64,000 bases of DNA. Origin: Pseudomonas sp. Irchel 3A7 (GTDB taxonomy: Bacteria; Pseudomonadota; Gammaproteobacteria; Pseudomonadales; Pseudomonadaceae). Positions 1 to 11,039 of the stretch are shown piece by piece. The notes under the pieces are model-generated. The model did not search any database. It saw nothing but the letters and a program-made list of their open reading frames with translations, and was not told the origin of the DNA. The stretch covers positions 62,001 through 126,000 of the forward strand of contig NZ_FYED01000005.1 in assembly GCF_900187565.1 (NCBI RefSeq). The letters run 5' to 3'. The stretch's first letter is position 1, and every line of letters starts with the position of its first letter. Both the position numbers and the translations under genes were made by a program.

Positions 1-587
1 AATAGGATGATCTCGCATTCGACGAAGAACGTCCGGCAATGCGGTTCACCCTGGATATCCACCACTTCGTAACGCGGCAGCTCACAACCACGGGACTGCA
101 GAAATTCCTGCAGGCGGGTTTTCGGATCCTTGTTGGTGTCGACCAGCGTCAGGCCTTCGAACTCGCCGGCCAGCCAGGCCAGTACGCGCTCGCGTGCCAC
201 CTCAATGCCGGCGTCCAGGTAGATCGCTCCGATCAGCGCTTCAAGCGCATCGGCCAGGATCGACTCGCGACGGAAACCGCCACTTTTCAGCTCGCCCGAA
301 CCCAGGCGCAGGTATTCGCCCAGATCGAAACCACGGGCCAGCACGGCCAGGGTCTCACCTTTCACCAGACGCGCGCGCAAACGCGACAACTGGCCTTCGC
401 GGGCCAACGGGAAGCGATCGAACAGCGCCTCGCCGGCGACGAAGTTGAGGATGGCGTCACCGAGGAATTCCAGGCGCTCGTTGTTACGCCCGGCAAAGCT
501 GCGGTGAGTCAGGGCCAGGACCATCAGTTCCTGATCCTTGAAGGTGTAACCGAGCTGACGCTCGAGACGGCTTAAAGAGACGCTCAC
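1..587 (-). CDS. rnc: Ribonuclease III (N-terminal part; 3' end lies outside the window)
   Basis: RNase III cleaves double-stranded RNA in rRNA maturation and mRNA turnover. The minus strand reads from a GTG at 587 with no stop before the window edge. The translation has the RNase III signature [11 protein letters not shown] near residues 37-47, further catalytic-domain helices, and the beginning of the C-terminal dsRNA-binding domain ([14 protein letters not shown]). About 195 residues are visible of a usual length near 229. The GTG start overlaps the TGA of a 39-codon ORF in the pattern GTGA. It lies downstream of lepB, as in other pseudomonads, where era would follow off the left edge. Identity is secure; only the C-terminus is missing. 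Confidence 0.95.
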   Translation of the reverse strand, partial: MSVSLSRLERQLGYTFKDQELMVLALTHRSFAGRNNERLEFLGDAILNFVAGEALFDRFPLAREGQLSRLRARLVKGETLAVLARGFDLGEYLRLGSGELKSGGFRRESILADALEALIGAIYLDAGIEVARERVLAWLAGEFEGLTLVDTNKDPKTRLQEFLQSRGCELPRYEVVDIQGEPHCRTFFVECEIIL

Positions 588-703
588 GGTTTACCCACGC
601 TGAGTTCGTGGTTGGATTCCACCGCCATCGCCGAAAGTCGGCGCAGGCTTGGGACAATTAACGCTGTGTTCAAAAATAACGTCCTGAATATCATTGGCTT
701 CAT
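584..703 (-). CDS. Small 39-codon ORF between lepB and rnc, unknown
   Basis: ATG at 703, TGA at 584-586 overlapping the rnc GTG start. The 39-residue product begins with a short hydrophobic stretch ([17 protein letters not shown]) and ends in a polar tail. The ribosome site is poor (GGAAG one base from the ATG). I know this slot in Pseudomonas as the place of a DUF4845 membrane protein of about 120 residues; I do not see that family's sequence here. The ORF may be a remnant, a replacement small protein, or chance. The overlap with rnc suggests translational coupling, but that is inference. Confidence 0.3.
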   Translation of the reverse strand: MKPMIFRTLFLNTALIVPSLRRLSAMAVESNHELSVGKP

Positions 704-741
704 GCTTCCGGCGCCGAATCTGTCGACTCCAGAAATGCATT

Positions 742-764
742 CGGCGCTGTGTTCAACAGCGCCG
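742..764 (-). other. Perfect 8-bp hairpin just after lepB
   Basis: CGGCGCTG and CAGCGCCG flank a 7-base loop starting 8 bases after the lepB stop on the minus strand. No uridine run follows, so it is more likely an mRNA-stabilising or processing hairpin between lepB and rnc than an intrinsic terminator. The 12-mer TTGAACACAGCG inside it recurs, same orientation, at 662-673. Confidence 0.5.
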
Positions 765-771
765 TGTTTGA

Positions 772-1626
772 TTACTGGATCAGGCCAACCCGCGAGAAAT
801 TCGGCAGGTGACTGAGTTTGGGTTCCGGCCAGCTCATCCAGACTGCAAAGGCCTTGCCGACGATATTCTTGTCGGGAACCATGCCCAGCAGATCCTTGGG
901 AATGCTCGGATCATCCCAGTAGCGACTGTCGTTCGAGTTGTCGCGGTTGTCGCCCATCATGAAGTAGTGCCCGGCAGGCACGGTCCACGAACGGTCCGGC
1001 GTTGCACGGTAGCGGCTCATTTCCTTGCGGATCATGTGCTCGGCGACACCGAGTTTTTCCTTGTAGAGCTCGGCACTGCCCAGCGTGCCCGGCTCGGAGC
1101 CGACCAGTTGCTCGGCAATCGACTCACCGTTGACGAACAGACGCTTGTCGGCGGTGTAACGAACCTGATCACCCGGCAAGCCAACGACACGCTTGATGTA
1201 GTTGACGTTCGGATCGCTCGGATAGCGAAACACCATCACATCACCGCGTTGTGGCTCACCGACTTCGATGACTTTCTTGTCGATCACCGGCAGGCGGATC
1301 CCGTAGGAAAACTTGCTCACCAGGATGAAGTCGCCGACATCCAGGGTCGGCTTCATCGAGCCGGACGGAATCTGGAACGGTTCCACCAGGAACGAACGCA
1401 GCACCAGCACGATGAACAACACCGGGAAGAACGATTTGCCGTACTCGACCAGCAACGGCTCCTTGTTCAGTTTCTCGACCACCACCATGTCAGGCTGGCT
1501 GACGCTGCCCTCATAGGAGGCAATGGCGGCCCGCCGACGCGGCGCCAGGAACAGCACATCGAGCAACGCCAACAGGCCGCAGACGAACACGGCGATGACC
1601 AGCAACAGCGGGAAATTTAGTGACAT
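772..1626 (-). CDS. lepB: Signal peptidase I
   Basis: Inner-membrane Ser/Lys protease that removes signal peptides from Sec-exported proteins. The 284-residue product has two N-terminal membrane segments (about 5-27 and 66-82). The catalytic serine sits in PSGSMKPT (Ser90) and the general-base lysine in NYIKRVVGLPGD (Lys145), followed by the GDNRDNSNDSR box. Length matches the pseudomonad family. It starts 5 bases after the lepA stop, so lepA-lepB-(small ORF)-rnc form one leftward operon. Confidence 0.97.
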   Translation of the reverse strand: MSLNFPLLLVIAVFVCGLLALLDVLFLAPRRRAAIASYEGSVSQPDMVVVEKLNKEPLLVEYGKSFFPVLFIVLVLRSFLVEPFQIPSGSMKPTLDVGDFILVSKFSYGIRLPVIDKKVIEVGEPQRGDVMVFRYPSDPNVNYIKRVVGLPGDQVRYTADKRLFVNGESIAEQLVGSEPGTLGSAELYKEKLGVAEHMIRKEMSRYRATPDRSWTVPAGHYFMMGDNRDNSNDSRYWDDPSIPKDLLGMVPDKNIVGKAFAVWMSWPEPKLSHLPNFSRVGLIQ

Positions 1627-1631
1627 AGGAC

Positions 1632-3431
1632 CTAGCTATCCAACCTGAGCACCGCAAGGAAGGCTTCTTGTGGAATTTCCACGTTACCGACCTGCTTCAT
1701 GCGTTTTTTACCGGCCTTTTGCTTTTCCAGCAGCTTTTTCTTACGGCTGACGTCACCACCGTAGCATTTGGCCAATACGTTCTTTCTGAGTGCCTTGACG
1801 GTTGTACGCGCCACAATCTGACCGCCAATGGCGGCCTGGATTGCCACGTCGAACATCTGCCGCGGAATCAGGTCTTTCATCTTCTCGGTCAACTGGCGAC
1901 CTTTGTAGTGCGAGTTGTCACGGTGCACGATCAGCGCCAGGGCGTCGACCTTGTCGCCGTTGATCAGCACGTCCAGCTTCACCAGGCTAGCCGATTGGTA
2001 ACGATCGAAATGGTAGTCCAGAGAAGCATAGCCGCGACTGGTGGATTTCAGACGGTCAAAGAAGTCCAGCACCACTTCGTTCATCGGCAGGTCGTAGGTC
2101 ACTTGCACCTGGGAGCCGAGGAACAGCATATCGACCTGTACGCCACGCTTCTCGATGCACAGGGTAATGACGTTACCCAGGTGCTCTTGCGGCACAAGGA
2201 TATTGGCGCGCACGATCGGCTCGCGCATGTCTTCGATGGCAGACAGGTCCGGCAGCTTGGACGGGTTATCGACGTAGATCGTCTCGCCGGTCTTGAGCAG
2301 CAGCTCAAAGATTACCGTCGGCGCCGTGGTGATCAGGTCCAGGTTGTATTCGCGCTCGAGGCGCTCCTGGATGATTTCCATGTGCAACATGCCGAGGAAG
2401 CCGCAACGGAAGCCGAAGCCCAGTGCATCCGAGCTTTCCGGGGTGTACTGCAGCGACGAATCGTTGAGGGTGAGCTTTTGCAGCGCCTCGCGGAAGTCTT
2501 CGAAATCGTCGGAGCTGACCGGGAACAAGCCGGCGTAAACCTGCGGCTGGATGCGTTTGAACCCCGGCAGCACATCGACGTCCGGCGTCGAGCTCAAGGT
2601 CAGGGTATCGCCCACTGGCGCACCGTGAATGTCCTTGATGCTGGCGATGATGAAGCCCACTTCACCGGCTTTCAGGTCGGCGGTAGGGGTGTGTTTCGGG
2701 TTGAATACACCGACGCTGTCCACCAGGTGGATCTTGCCGGTGGACTTGACCAGGATCTTGTCGCCCTTCTTCACGCGGCCGTGGCGAACGCGAACCAGGG
2801 AGACAACACCCAGGTAGTTGTCGAACCAGGAGTCGATGATCAACGCTTGCAGCGGATCTTCGATGTTGCCGGTCGGCGCCGGGATGGTGGTGACCAGGCG
2901 CTCGAGTACTTCATCGACGCCCAGACCGGTCTTGGCAGAGCAGGTAACCGCGTCGGTGGCATCGATGCCGATGATTTTTTCGATTTCTTCCTTGACGCGC
3001 TCCGGATCGGCCTGTGGCAGGTCGATCTTGTTCAGCACCGGCATCACTTCCAGGCCCTGCTCGATCGCTGTGTAGCAGTTGGCTACCGATTGAGCTTCCA
3101 CACCCTGACCGGCATCGACCACCAGCAGCGCACCTTCGCAGGCCGCCAGCGAGCGGCTGACTTCGTAGGTGAAGTCAACGTGGCCGGGGGTGTCAATGAA
3201 GTTCAGCTGGTAGTTGATACCATCTTTGGCCTTGTAATACAGAGTGACGCTGTGAGCCTTGATGGTGATCCCGCGCTCGCGTTCAAGGTCCATGGAGTCC
3301 AGCACCTGGGCTTCCATTTCACGCTCGGCCAGGCCGCCGCACATCTGGATGAAGCGATCGGCCAGCGTCGACTTGCCATGGTCAATGTGGGCGATGATGG
3401 AGAAATTGCGGATATGACTCAAATCACTCAC
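1632..3431 (-). CDS. lepA: Elongation factor 4 (LepA), ribosomal back-translocase GTPase
   Basis: Translational GTPase that acts on stalled or mistranslocated ribosomes. The 599-residue product has the P-loop AHIDHGKST (about 15-23), the G3 motif DTPGHVD, G4 NKID and the EF4-specific C-terminal domain ending near VLRLDS. Length is as expected for LepA. ATG at 3431 is the start. First gene of the lepA-lepB-rnc run. The sequence upstream is a terminator and then lptG, not the mucD gene that I know upstream of lepA in other pseudomonads. Confidence 0.97.
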   Translation of the reverse strand: MSDLSHIRNFSIIAHIDHGKSTLADRFIQMCGGLAEREMEAQVLDSMDLERERGITIKAHSVTLYYKAKDGINYQLNFIDTPGHVDFTYEVSRSLAACEGALLVVDAGQGVEAQSVANCYTAIEQGLEVMPVLNKIDLPQADPERVKEEIEKIIGIDATDAVTCSAKTGLGVDEVLERLVTTIPAPTGNIEDPLQALIIDSWFDNYLGVVSLVRVRHGRVKKGDKILVKSTGKIHLVDSVGVFNPKHTPTADLKAGEVGFIIASIKDIHGAPVGDTLTLSSTPDVDVLPGFKRIQPQVYAGLFPVSSDDFEDFREALQKLTLNDSSLQYTPESSDALGFGFRCGFLGMLHMEIIQERLEREYNLDLITTAPTVIFELLLKTGETIYVDNPSKLPDLSAIEDMREPIVRANILVPQEHLGNVITLCIEKRGVQVDMLFLGSQVQVTYDLPMNEVVLDFFDRLKSTSRGYASLDYHFDRYQSASLVKLDVLINGDKVDALALIVHRDNSHYKGRQLTEKMKDLIPRQMFDVAIQAAIGGQIVARTTVKALRKNVLAKCYGGDVSRKKKLLEKQKAGKKRMKQVGNVEIPQEAFLAVLRLDS

Positions 3432-3537
3432 GGATCAACACTCAAAAAGGCTGCAGGCATAGCCCGCCGAAAAATAGCCGGGAATTGTACCTGATCCACG
3501 ACGCAAGCGTCACGTTCGCAGGTCAGACGGCGCGTAC

Positions 3538-3571
3538 AAAAACGCCCCGATCTTGCGACAGGGGCGTTTTT
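3538..3571. terminator. Bidirectional intrinsic terminator between lptG and lepA
   Basis: AAAAA-CGCCCC, 12-base loop, GGGGCG-TTTTT. With A-runs and T-runs on both sides it can stop leftward lptF-lptG transcripts before lepA, and rightward readthrough. Confidence 0.8.
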
Positions 3572-3602
3572 CATGACGCGTGAAGCGGGAAATACCCCGC
3601 CA

Positions 3603-4664
3603 TCAACCGGCGCGACGCAACAGCCAGAGCCCCGCCAGGGCGCAGACACTCGCCGGCACCAGCACCGCAAACAGCGGCGAGAAACCGAACACCAGGCTCG
3701 AAGGCCCCAGCAAATCCTGGGCAATGCGGAAGGTGAAGCCCACCAGCACACCGGTAAACACCCGCTGACCGAGGGTCACCGAGCGCAACGGGCCGAAGAT
3801 GAAGGAAATCGCCATCAGCACCAGAGCGGCAGTGACCAGCGGCTGCAACACCTTGACCCAAAATGCCAGCCAGTAACGGCCATTGCTCAGCCCCTGGTCC
3901 GCCAGGTAGTGGATGTAACCCCACAGGCCGGTGATCGACAGCGAATCGGGCGCCATCACCACCGTGCTCAGCAGTTGCGGGCTCAATGCCACGTCCCAGC
4001 GTTCGACCGGAATGCTGACCACTTCAGTGCTCTTTTCATGGAACAGCGTGGTGGTGACGTCGCTCAACTGCCAGTGGTCCGTGTCGAACGCTGCCCGCTT
4101 GGCGAAGCTGGACGACAGGATGCGACGCTGATCATCGAAGCGGTAGCGGGTCACGCCATACAGCAGGCCATTGGGTTGCACGGAATTGACGTGGATGAAC
4201 TCGTCGCCCTGGCGGTGCCACAGGCCGTGCTTGGCACTTTGAGAATCGCCGCTGCCCTGGGCCAGCGAACGGTTGGCCTGTGCGGTGCTTTCGGTTGCCG
4301 GCGCGACATACTCGCCAATCAACACGCCTACCACCATCAGCACCAGCATCGGCTTCATCACCGCCCAGACGATCCGTCCGACCGATACACCGGCCGCGCG
4401 CATGATGGTCAGTTCGCTGTTGCTGGCCAGGCTGCCGAGACCGATCAGGCAGCCGATCAGCGCGGCCATCGGCAGCATGTCATACAGACGACGCGGCGCG
4501 GTCAGCAACACGTAACTCAGAATATCGACCAGGGTATAGGTGTCGCTGGCATCGCCCATCTCATCGATGAACGCGAACAACGTCGCCAGACCGAGAATGA
4601 TCCCCAAAACAGCCAGGATGGCCATGAACACACTGCTACCGATGTAGCGGTCGAGCTTAACCAC
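3603..4664 (-). CDS. lptG: LPS export ABC transporter permease LptG
   Basis: Inner-membrane permease that with LptF and the LptB ATPase pulls lipopolysaccharide from the membrane into the Lpt bridge. The 353 residues show the YjgP/YjgQ layout: membrane helices near 13-35, 60-80 and 100-118, a large periplasmic beta-jellyroll-like stretch, then three C-terminal helices. It overlaps lptF by 8 bases. The neighbour pair lptF-lptG divergent from pepA is the standard gamma-proteobacterial arrangement, which separates it from LptF. Confidence 0.95.
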   Translation of the reverse strand: MVKLDRYIGSSVFMAILAVLGIILGLATLFAFIDEMGDASDTYTLVDILSYVLLTAPRRLYDMLPMAALIGCLIGLGSLASNSELTIMRAAGVSVGRIVWAVMKPMLVLMVVGVLIGEYVAPATESTAQANRSLAQGSGDSQSAKHGLWHRQGDEFIHVNSVQPNGLLYGVTRYRFDDQRRILSSSFAKRAAFDTDHWQLSDVTTTLFHEKSTEVVSIPVERWDVALSPQLLSTVVMAPDSLSITGLWGYIHYLADQGLSNGRYWLAFWVKVLQPLVTAALVLMAISFIFGPLRSVTLGQRVFTGVLVGFTFRIAQDLLGPSSLVFGFSPLFAVLVPASVCALAGLWLLRRAG

Positions 4665-5784
4665 GGGCCACCTCCAGTGCGTCGCGGCGGCTCGCCATCT
4701 TCAAGCGCAAGGGCTCCCAATAGAGCAAGCCCAGGCCAATGGCCAGGAAGATCCCGTGCACCCACCACAAGCCCAGCGCCGGTGGAATCTTGCCCTTTTC
4801 GAGGGCACCGCGAGCGGCAATCAGGATGGTCAGGTAAGCCATATAAAGAAGAATCGCCGGCAGCAGCTTGAGGAAACGGCCCTGGCGCGGATTGACCCGC
4901 GACAGCGGCACCGCCATCAAGGTCACGATGAACACCAGCAACGGCAGGGACAGTCGCCATTGCAGCTCGGTACGGGAACGGATGTCGTCACTGCCCAGCA
5001 AGGATGCGGTGGTCATTGCATCGCGATCGGTCACTTCATCGCTGACATCCGGCTTGGGCAGCAGTACGCCGTACTCTTCGTACTTGATCGCCCGGTAATC
5101 GGCCTGCCCCGGGTTACCGTCATAGCGGTAGCCGTTGTCGAGGATCAGGTAGCGATTGCCGTCGGGACGGATTTCCTGGCGACCCTTTTCGGCTACCAAC
5201 ACGGAGATACCGCGATCTTTCTTGTCGGAGCTGATGTTCTTTTGCGAAATGAACACACCACCCAGGTTGATGCGGTCATCCGATAACTGCTCGGTGTACG
5301 TCACCCGGGTGCCGTCGCGCAGGGCCTGGAAACGGCCTGGTTCCAGGGTGTCGAACTCGGTCAGGGCATCCTGCTTGTTCAGCAGCAACTGGAACTGATT
5401 GGCGCCTTGTGGTGCCAGGCTCAGGCTCAACCAGGCAACCACCAGCGCCACGATCGTGGCCGGGAACAGGGTCATGCGAAACAGGCGTTGCTGGCTCATG
5501 CCGGTGGCAGAGAGCACGGTCATCTCGCTTTCGAGGTACAAACGACCGTAGGACAGCAGGATCCCGAGAAACAGGCCCAGCGGCAGGATCAGTTGCAGGA
5601 ACCCCGGCAGGCGAAAGCCCATGATCAGGAACAGCGAGCCCGGATCCAGTTGACCCGAAGCCGCCTGGGCGAGGTATTTGATGAAGCGTCCGCTCATGAT
5701 GATGACCAGCAATACGCCGCTGACGGCGCTCAAGGTCAACAGGACTTCGCGGGATAGATAACGGAAGACGATCAAACCAGACAC
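4657..5784 (-). CDS. lptF: LPS export ABC transporter permease LptF
   Basis: Partner of LptG in the LptB2FG lipopolysaccharide extractor. The 375-residue product begins MSGLIVFRYLSREVLL, has N-terminal helices at about 15-37, 52-72 and 101-122, a periplasmic domain carrying the TYTEQLSDD region, and three C-terminal helices. It is the first gene of the lptF-lptG operon and divergent from pepA, with a good sigma-70 promoter at 5868-5896. Confidence 0.95.
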   Translation of the reverse strand: MSGLIVFRYLSREVLLTLSAVSGVLLVIIMSGRFIKYLAQAASGQLDPGSLFLIMGFRLPGFLQLILPLGLFLGILLSYGRLYLESEMTVLSATGMSQQRLFRMTLFPATIVALVVAWLSLSLAPQGANQFQLLLNKQDALTEFDTLEPGRFQALRDGTRVTYTEQLSDDRINLGGVFISQKNISSDKKDRGISVLVAEKGRQEIRPDGNRYLILDNGYRYDGNPGQADYRAIKYEEYGVLLPKPDVSDEVTDRDAMTTASLLGSDDIRSRTELQWRLSLPLLVFIVTLMAVPLSRVNPRQGRFLKLLPAILLYMAYLTILIAARGALEKGKIPPALGLWWVHGIFLAIGLGLLYWEPLRLKMASRRDALEVARG

Positions 5785-5867
5785 TCCAGGGTTGTCAGGC
5801 TAAGGCGGCCGAACAAGCAAACATATCAGACAGCCCGCAAGGCAGAGCCGCCGAAAAAAGATGGCGC

Positions 5868-5896
5868 ATTATCCTGTGATTGGGTGCGCCTGTCAC
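5868..5896 (-). promoter_or_regulatory. Predicted sigma-70 promoter of lptF-lptG
   Basis: On the minus strand GTGACA (5891-5896), a 17-base spacer, then GATAAT (5868-5873), about 84 bases upstream of the lptF ATG. Sequence match only. Confidence 0.5.
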
Positions 5897-5917
5897 TGCG
5901 CAATGCAGGGAAACGCC

Positions 5918-7662
<1,745 letters not shown>

Positions 7663-7720
7663 AACCAATGATCCAGGGGGCGTTACCTTCGGGTAGCGCC
7701 GCCCTGGCTCAGGAACCGCA

Positions 7721-8149
7721 ATGACCAAAGTCGACTTCTATATCCTGCCCAGCGCCGATCCCTCGGCACGCCTGGATTTCGCCTGCAAGCTCACCGAAAA
7801 AGCCTGGCGCATGGGCCACCGCGTCTACCTGCATTGCAGCGATGCGGCTCAGCGCGACGACCTCGATGCCCGTCTGTGGGCGTTCAAGGGCGAAAGCTTC
7901 GTACCCCACGGCCCCGCTGAAAGCGAACCGGACAGCTTGATCGTGCTGGGTTTTGGCGATGACTGCGGTCAGCACCAGGATTTGCTGGTCAACCTGGACC
8001 TGAAGGTCCCGGCCTTTGCCCAACGCTTCGCCCGCGTGGCGGAAGTGGTGGTCGAAGATCCGGTGATCCGCCAGGCCGCGCGGGAGAGTTTCCGTTTCTA
8101 CCGCGAACAGGGCTATCCTCTGCAAGATCACCGTTTACAGCGACTCTGA
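7721..8149 (+). CDS. holC: DNA polymerase III subunit chi
   Basis: Clamp-loader accessory protein that links the replicase to single-strand-binding protein. 142 residues; MTKVDFYIL at the N-terminus and the KAWRMGHRVYLHC segment are typical of HolC. The 58-base gap after pepA contains a UUCG-capped hairpin (7679-7700) with no U-run, so cotranscription with pepA is likely. Confidence 0.93.
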   Translation: MTKVDFYILPSADPSARLDFACKLTEKAWRMGHRVYLHCSDAAQRDDLDARLWAFKGESFVPHGPAESEPDSLIVLGFGDDCGQHQDLLVNLDLKVPAFAQRFARVAEVVVEDPVIRQAARESFRFYREQGYPLQDHRLQRL

Positions 8150-8157
8150 GCATTCCG

Positions 8158-8547
8158 ATGGACACTCCAAAACCGCTGCAAAAGTCCGCGCATCTGTTGG
8201 ACGACCTTGAGTCGATCCGCCAATTGCTCGGCGATGACAACCTGCAACCACCGCTGCTGACCGATACGGTCGAAGAAGGTGACCAGGAACAGATTCCCAT
8301 GCTGTTCGACACCGTCAGCGAACCTGCACCGACTGTCGTGCCGACACCACCCAAGCCCGCCGCGGAACCGGCGCCGAATGACAGCAAGAACGCCGATGCC
8401 TTGCTGTACCTCGACACCGAACTGCGTGCCGCCGCGCAATTGATCATGCAAGACGTGATCGACGACTTCGCGCCGCACATCGAAACCGAAATCAAGCGCC
8501 GCCTCAGCGCGCGGCTTGAGCGGTTGTTGAGTCAGTACAACGATTGA
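8158..8547 (+). CDS. Conserved holC-linked hypothetical protein
   Basis: 129 residues, ATG 8 bases after holC. Acidic N-terminal half (LLDDLESIRQLLGDD), a proline/alanine-rich linker (about 58-80) and a C-terminal amphipathic helical region (LRAAAQLIMQDVIDDFAPHIE). This small gene sits between holC and valS in other pseudomonads; the position suggests a replication or clamp-loader context but no function is known to me. Here valS does not follow. Confidence 0.8.
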   Translation: MDTPKPLQKSAHLLDDLESIRQLLGDDNLQPPLLTDTVEEGDQEQIPMLFDTVSEPAPTVVPTPPKPAAEPAPNDSKNADALLYLDTELRAAAQLIMQDVIDDFAPHIETEIKRRLSARLERLLSQYND

Positions 8548-8586
8548 GACACGTTGCAAATAGGGCCTTTGTGATTGTGGGCTTGC

Positions 8587-8679
8587 TGTGGCGAGGGGAT
8601 TTATCCCCGCTGGGCTGCGAAGCGGCCCCAAAAGATGGGACTGCTGCGCAGTCCAACGGGGATAAATCCCCTCGCCACA
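8587..8679. repeat. REP pair, TGTGGCGAGGGGATTTATCCCC type
   Basis: Inverted arms TGTGGCGAGGGGATTTATCC and its complement at the right end, with an inner CTGCGAAGCGG/CTGCTGCGCAG-like stem. Lies at the join between the holC block and the TSUP gene. Confidence 0.75.
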
Positions 8680-8711
8680 GAAGCCCCCATCAACATGGAA
8701 AGCCTCGGTAT

Positions 8712-9473
8712 TCAGGTGCTCAGGTAACGCCCGATCAACGCAATCCCGCTCGCCAGCACCAGCCACGTCACCAGCCGCACAAAGGCCTCGCGCGACAGGC
8801 GCATGGTCAACCGCCGACCGACCCACAGCCCCAGCGCCATGGCCGGCAGCAGGCATAGCGCCAGGACCAGCAACGGTAGTTCGGCATACACCCCCGCGAC
8901 CGCAAACAGGCTCAAACGCACCACCGTGCTGCAACTGATCAGTGCACTCTGAGTCGCCCGCGCTTCGTCCTTGGGCAGCCGACTGTTCAGATAGATCGCA
9001 TACAAAAAACCGCCACTGCCAAACAACGCGCCGAACATCCCGCCCACGGTGCCCATCGGTAACGCCCAAACAGCAGACAATTGCGCCGGACGGACTTTTA
9101 TCCACAGGCTGTAGATCGCATACGCGCTGATAAACACCCCCATCAACAGCAGCAACAGGTCGGATTTCAGGTTCAGCAGAAAAATCACCCCAAGGGTGCA
9201 GCCCACCGCCATGCAGGGCAGCAATCGCAGCAGCTCTGGTTTGGCCACGTCCCGTCGTGAAGGCAACAGATTGCCGAACGCCGCGATGAAATCCAGCAGC
9301 ACCAGCAGCGGCACGATTTTCGATAAGGGCATGAACAAAATCAAAATCGGCCCGGCCACCAATGCCGTGCCGAACCCGGCGATACCAAACACGATGTAAG
9401 CCAGGGCGATGCCCGCCCCGATCACCAGCCAGTCCACTGCGCCGAATGGCCATTGGTTCAACAACTCAGCCAC
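8712..9473 (-). CDS. TSUP-family permease (TauE/SafE-like)
   Basis: Predicted inner-membrane exporter of the TauE/SafE (4-toluene sulfonate uptake permease) family; the substrate cannot be read from sequence, although sulfite or organosulfonate is usual. 253 residues with about eight hydrophobic helices and two family-type repeats (GIALAYIVFGIAGFGTAL and GTVGGMFGALFGSGGFLY). Start taken as GTG at 9473 because AAGGAGG lies 7 bases upstream; a TTG two codons earlier is too close to that site. Convergent with the holC block and divergent from xseA. Confidence 0.85.
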   Translation of the reverse strand: MAELLNQWPFGAVDWLVIGAGIALAYIVFGIAGFGTALVAGPILILFMPLSKIVPLLVLLDFIAAFGNLLPSRRDVAKPELLRLLPCMAVGCTLGVIFLLNLKSDLLLLLMGVFISAYAIYSLWIKVRPAQLSAVWALPMGTVGGMFGALFGSGGFLYAIYLNSRLPKDEARATQSALISCSTVVRLSLFAVAGVYAELPLLVLALCLLPAMALGLWVGRRLTMRLSREAFVRLVTWLVLASGIALIGRYLST

Positions 9474-9511
9474 ACTCAATCCTCCTTGAATACCGCCGAC
9501 GACTTTACCCC

Positions 9512-9600
9512 TGTGGGAGCGAGCCTGCTCGCGAATACGGAATAACATTCAACACTGCAACGACTGACATGACGCCTTCGCGAGCAGGCTCGCTCCCACA
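9512..9600. repeat. REP palindrome pair between TSUP gene and xseA
   Basis: TGTGGGAGCGAGCCTGCTCGCGAA and its inverted copy TTCGCGAGCAGGCTCGCTCCCACA face each other 40 bases apart. Confidence 0.85.
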
Positions 9601-9656
9601 AGGGATTTGCGCGGACTCATGGAGATTGTTCACCGAATGCCTTTAAACTGCGCCCC

Positions 9657-11036
9657 ATGATAAAAGATCCCTTTGCAAGACTCGGCCTGGACCGCGAAGT
9701 CCTGACCGTCAGCCAGCTCAACGGCCGTGCGCGGGTGTTGCTTGAAGACGTGTTCAGCAACATCTGGGTCGAGGGCGAAATCTCCAACCTCGCCCGCCCG
9801 GCGTCCGGGCACGTGTACTTCACCCTCAAGGACAGCGGCGCCCAAGTGCGCTGCGCCCTCTTCCGGCAGAACGCCGCCCGGGTGCGCCAGGCGTTGAAGG
9901 ATGGTCTGGCGGTCAAGGTGCGGGGCAAGGTTTCGCTGTTCGAGGGGCGCGGCGATTATCAGCTGATCCTCGACACCGTGGAGCCGGCCGGCGATGGTGC
10001 GCTGCGCCTGGCCTTCGATGCCTTGAAGGAAAAACTCAGCGCCGAAGGCCTGTTCAGCGCCGAACGCAAAGTGCCGCTGCCGGCGCATCCGCAACGTATC
10101 GGCATCATCAGCTCGCCCACCGGCGCGGTGATTCGCGACATCATCAGCGTATTCCGCCGCCGCGCGCCGCAAGTTCAGCTGACGCTGATCCCTACTGCGG
10201 TACAGGGCCGCGAAGCCACTGCGCAGATTGTTCGCGCGCTGAAACTGGCGGACGCCCGTGGCTTCGATGCATTGATCCTGGCCCGTGGCGGCGGCTCTCT
10301 GGAAGACCTCTGGTGTTTCAACGAAGAAGCCGTGGCCCGCGCCGTGGACGCTTGCGTGACGCCGATCGTCAGCGCCGTCGGCCATGAAACCGATGTATCG
10401 ATCAGTGATTTCGTCGCCGACGTTCGCGCCCCCACGCCTTCTGCCGCCGCCGAATTGCTGGCACCGGACTCCAGTGATCTGGTGCGTCGGGTCGAGAGCC
10501 TGCATCGTCGGCTGGTGATGCGCATGCGCGACCGCCTGATGCGTGACCGGCTGCGCCTGGAAGGTATCTCTCGCCGCTTGCGTCATCCGGGTGAGCGTCT
10601 GCGTCAGCAAGCGCAGCGTCTGGACGATCTGGACATGCGCCTGCGCCGCGCCTTCGAGCGCAGCCTCAACACCCGGCGCGAACGACTGATCCGTCTGGAA
10701 ACCCGCCTCGCCGGACAGCATCCAGGCCGGCAACTGGCGATGCTGCGGCAGCGCCTCGACAGCCTCGCCGAACGCTTGCCCCGCGCCATGCGCGAAGGTT
10801 TGAAAAGCCGTCGCCTGCAACTGCAAAGCCAGATGCAGACACTGCATGTGGTCAGCCCCCTGGCGACCCTCGGCCGTGGCTACAGCATTCTGCTGGACGA
10901 GCGCGGCAACGCGATCCGTAGCGCCGGGCAAACCCACACCGGCCAGCGCCTGAAAGCCAAACTGGGTGAAGGCGAACTGCAAGTGCGGGTCGAAGACAAT
11001 CACCTGACGCCCGTCACCCTTTCTTTACTGGATTGA
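9657..11036 (+). CDS. xseA: Exodeoxyribonuclease VII large subunit
   Basis: Large subunit of ExoVII, which degrades single-stranded DNA in both directions with XseB. 459 residues: an N-terminal OB-fold (VWVEGEISNLARPASGHVYF, about 36-55), the catalytic domain with RIGIISSPTGAVIRDI and the ARGGGSLEDLW motif, then a long arginine-rich coiled-coil region (about 275-390), and the C-terminal LGRGYSIL signature. Length and domain order are standard. Confidence 0.97.
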   Translation: MIKDPFARLGLDREVLTVSQLNGRARVLLEDVFSNIWVEGEISNLARPASGHVYFTLKDSGAQVRCALFRQNAARVRQALKDGLAVKVRGKVSLFEGRGDYQLILDTVEPAGDGALRLAFDALKEKLSAEGLFSAERKVPLPAHPQRIGIISSPTGAVIRDIISVFRRRAPQVQLTLIPTAVQGREATAQIVRALKLADARGFDALILARGGGSLEDLWCFNEEAVARAVDACVTPIVSAVGHETDVSISDFVADVRAPTPSAAAELLAPDSSDLVRRVESLHRRLVMRMRDRLMRDRLRLEGISRRLRHPGERLRQQAQRLDDLDMRLRRAFERSLNTRRERLIRLETRLAGQHPGRQLAMLRQRLDSLAERLPRAMREGLKSRRLQLQSQMQTLHVVSPLATLGRGYSILLDERGNAIRSAGQTHTGQRLKAKLGEGELQVRVEDNHLTPVTLSLLD

Positions 11037-11039
11037 TCC

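Noticed and set aside
1668..3494. Antisense open frame of 608 codons opposite lepA
   Set aside because: Mirror of lepA; no ribosome site or domain.
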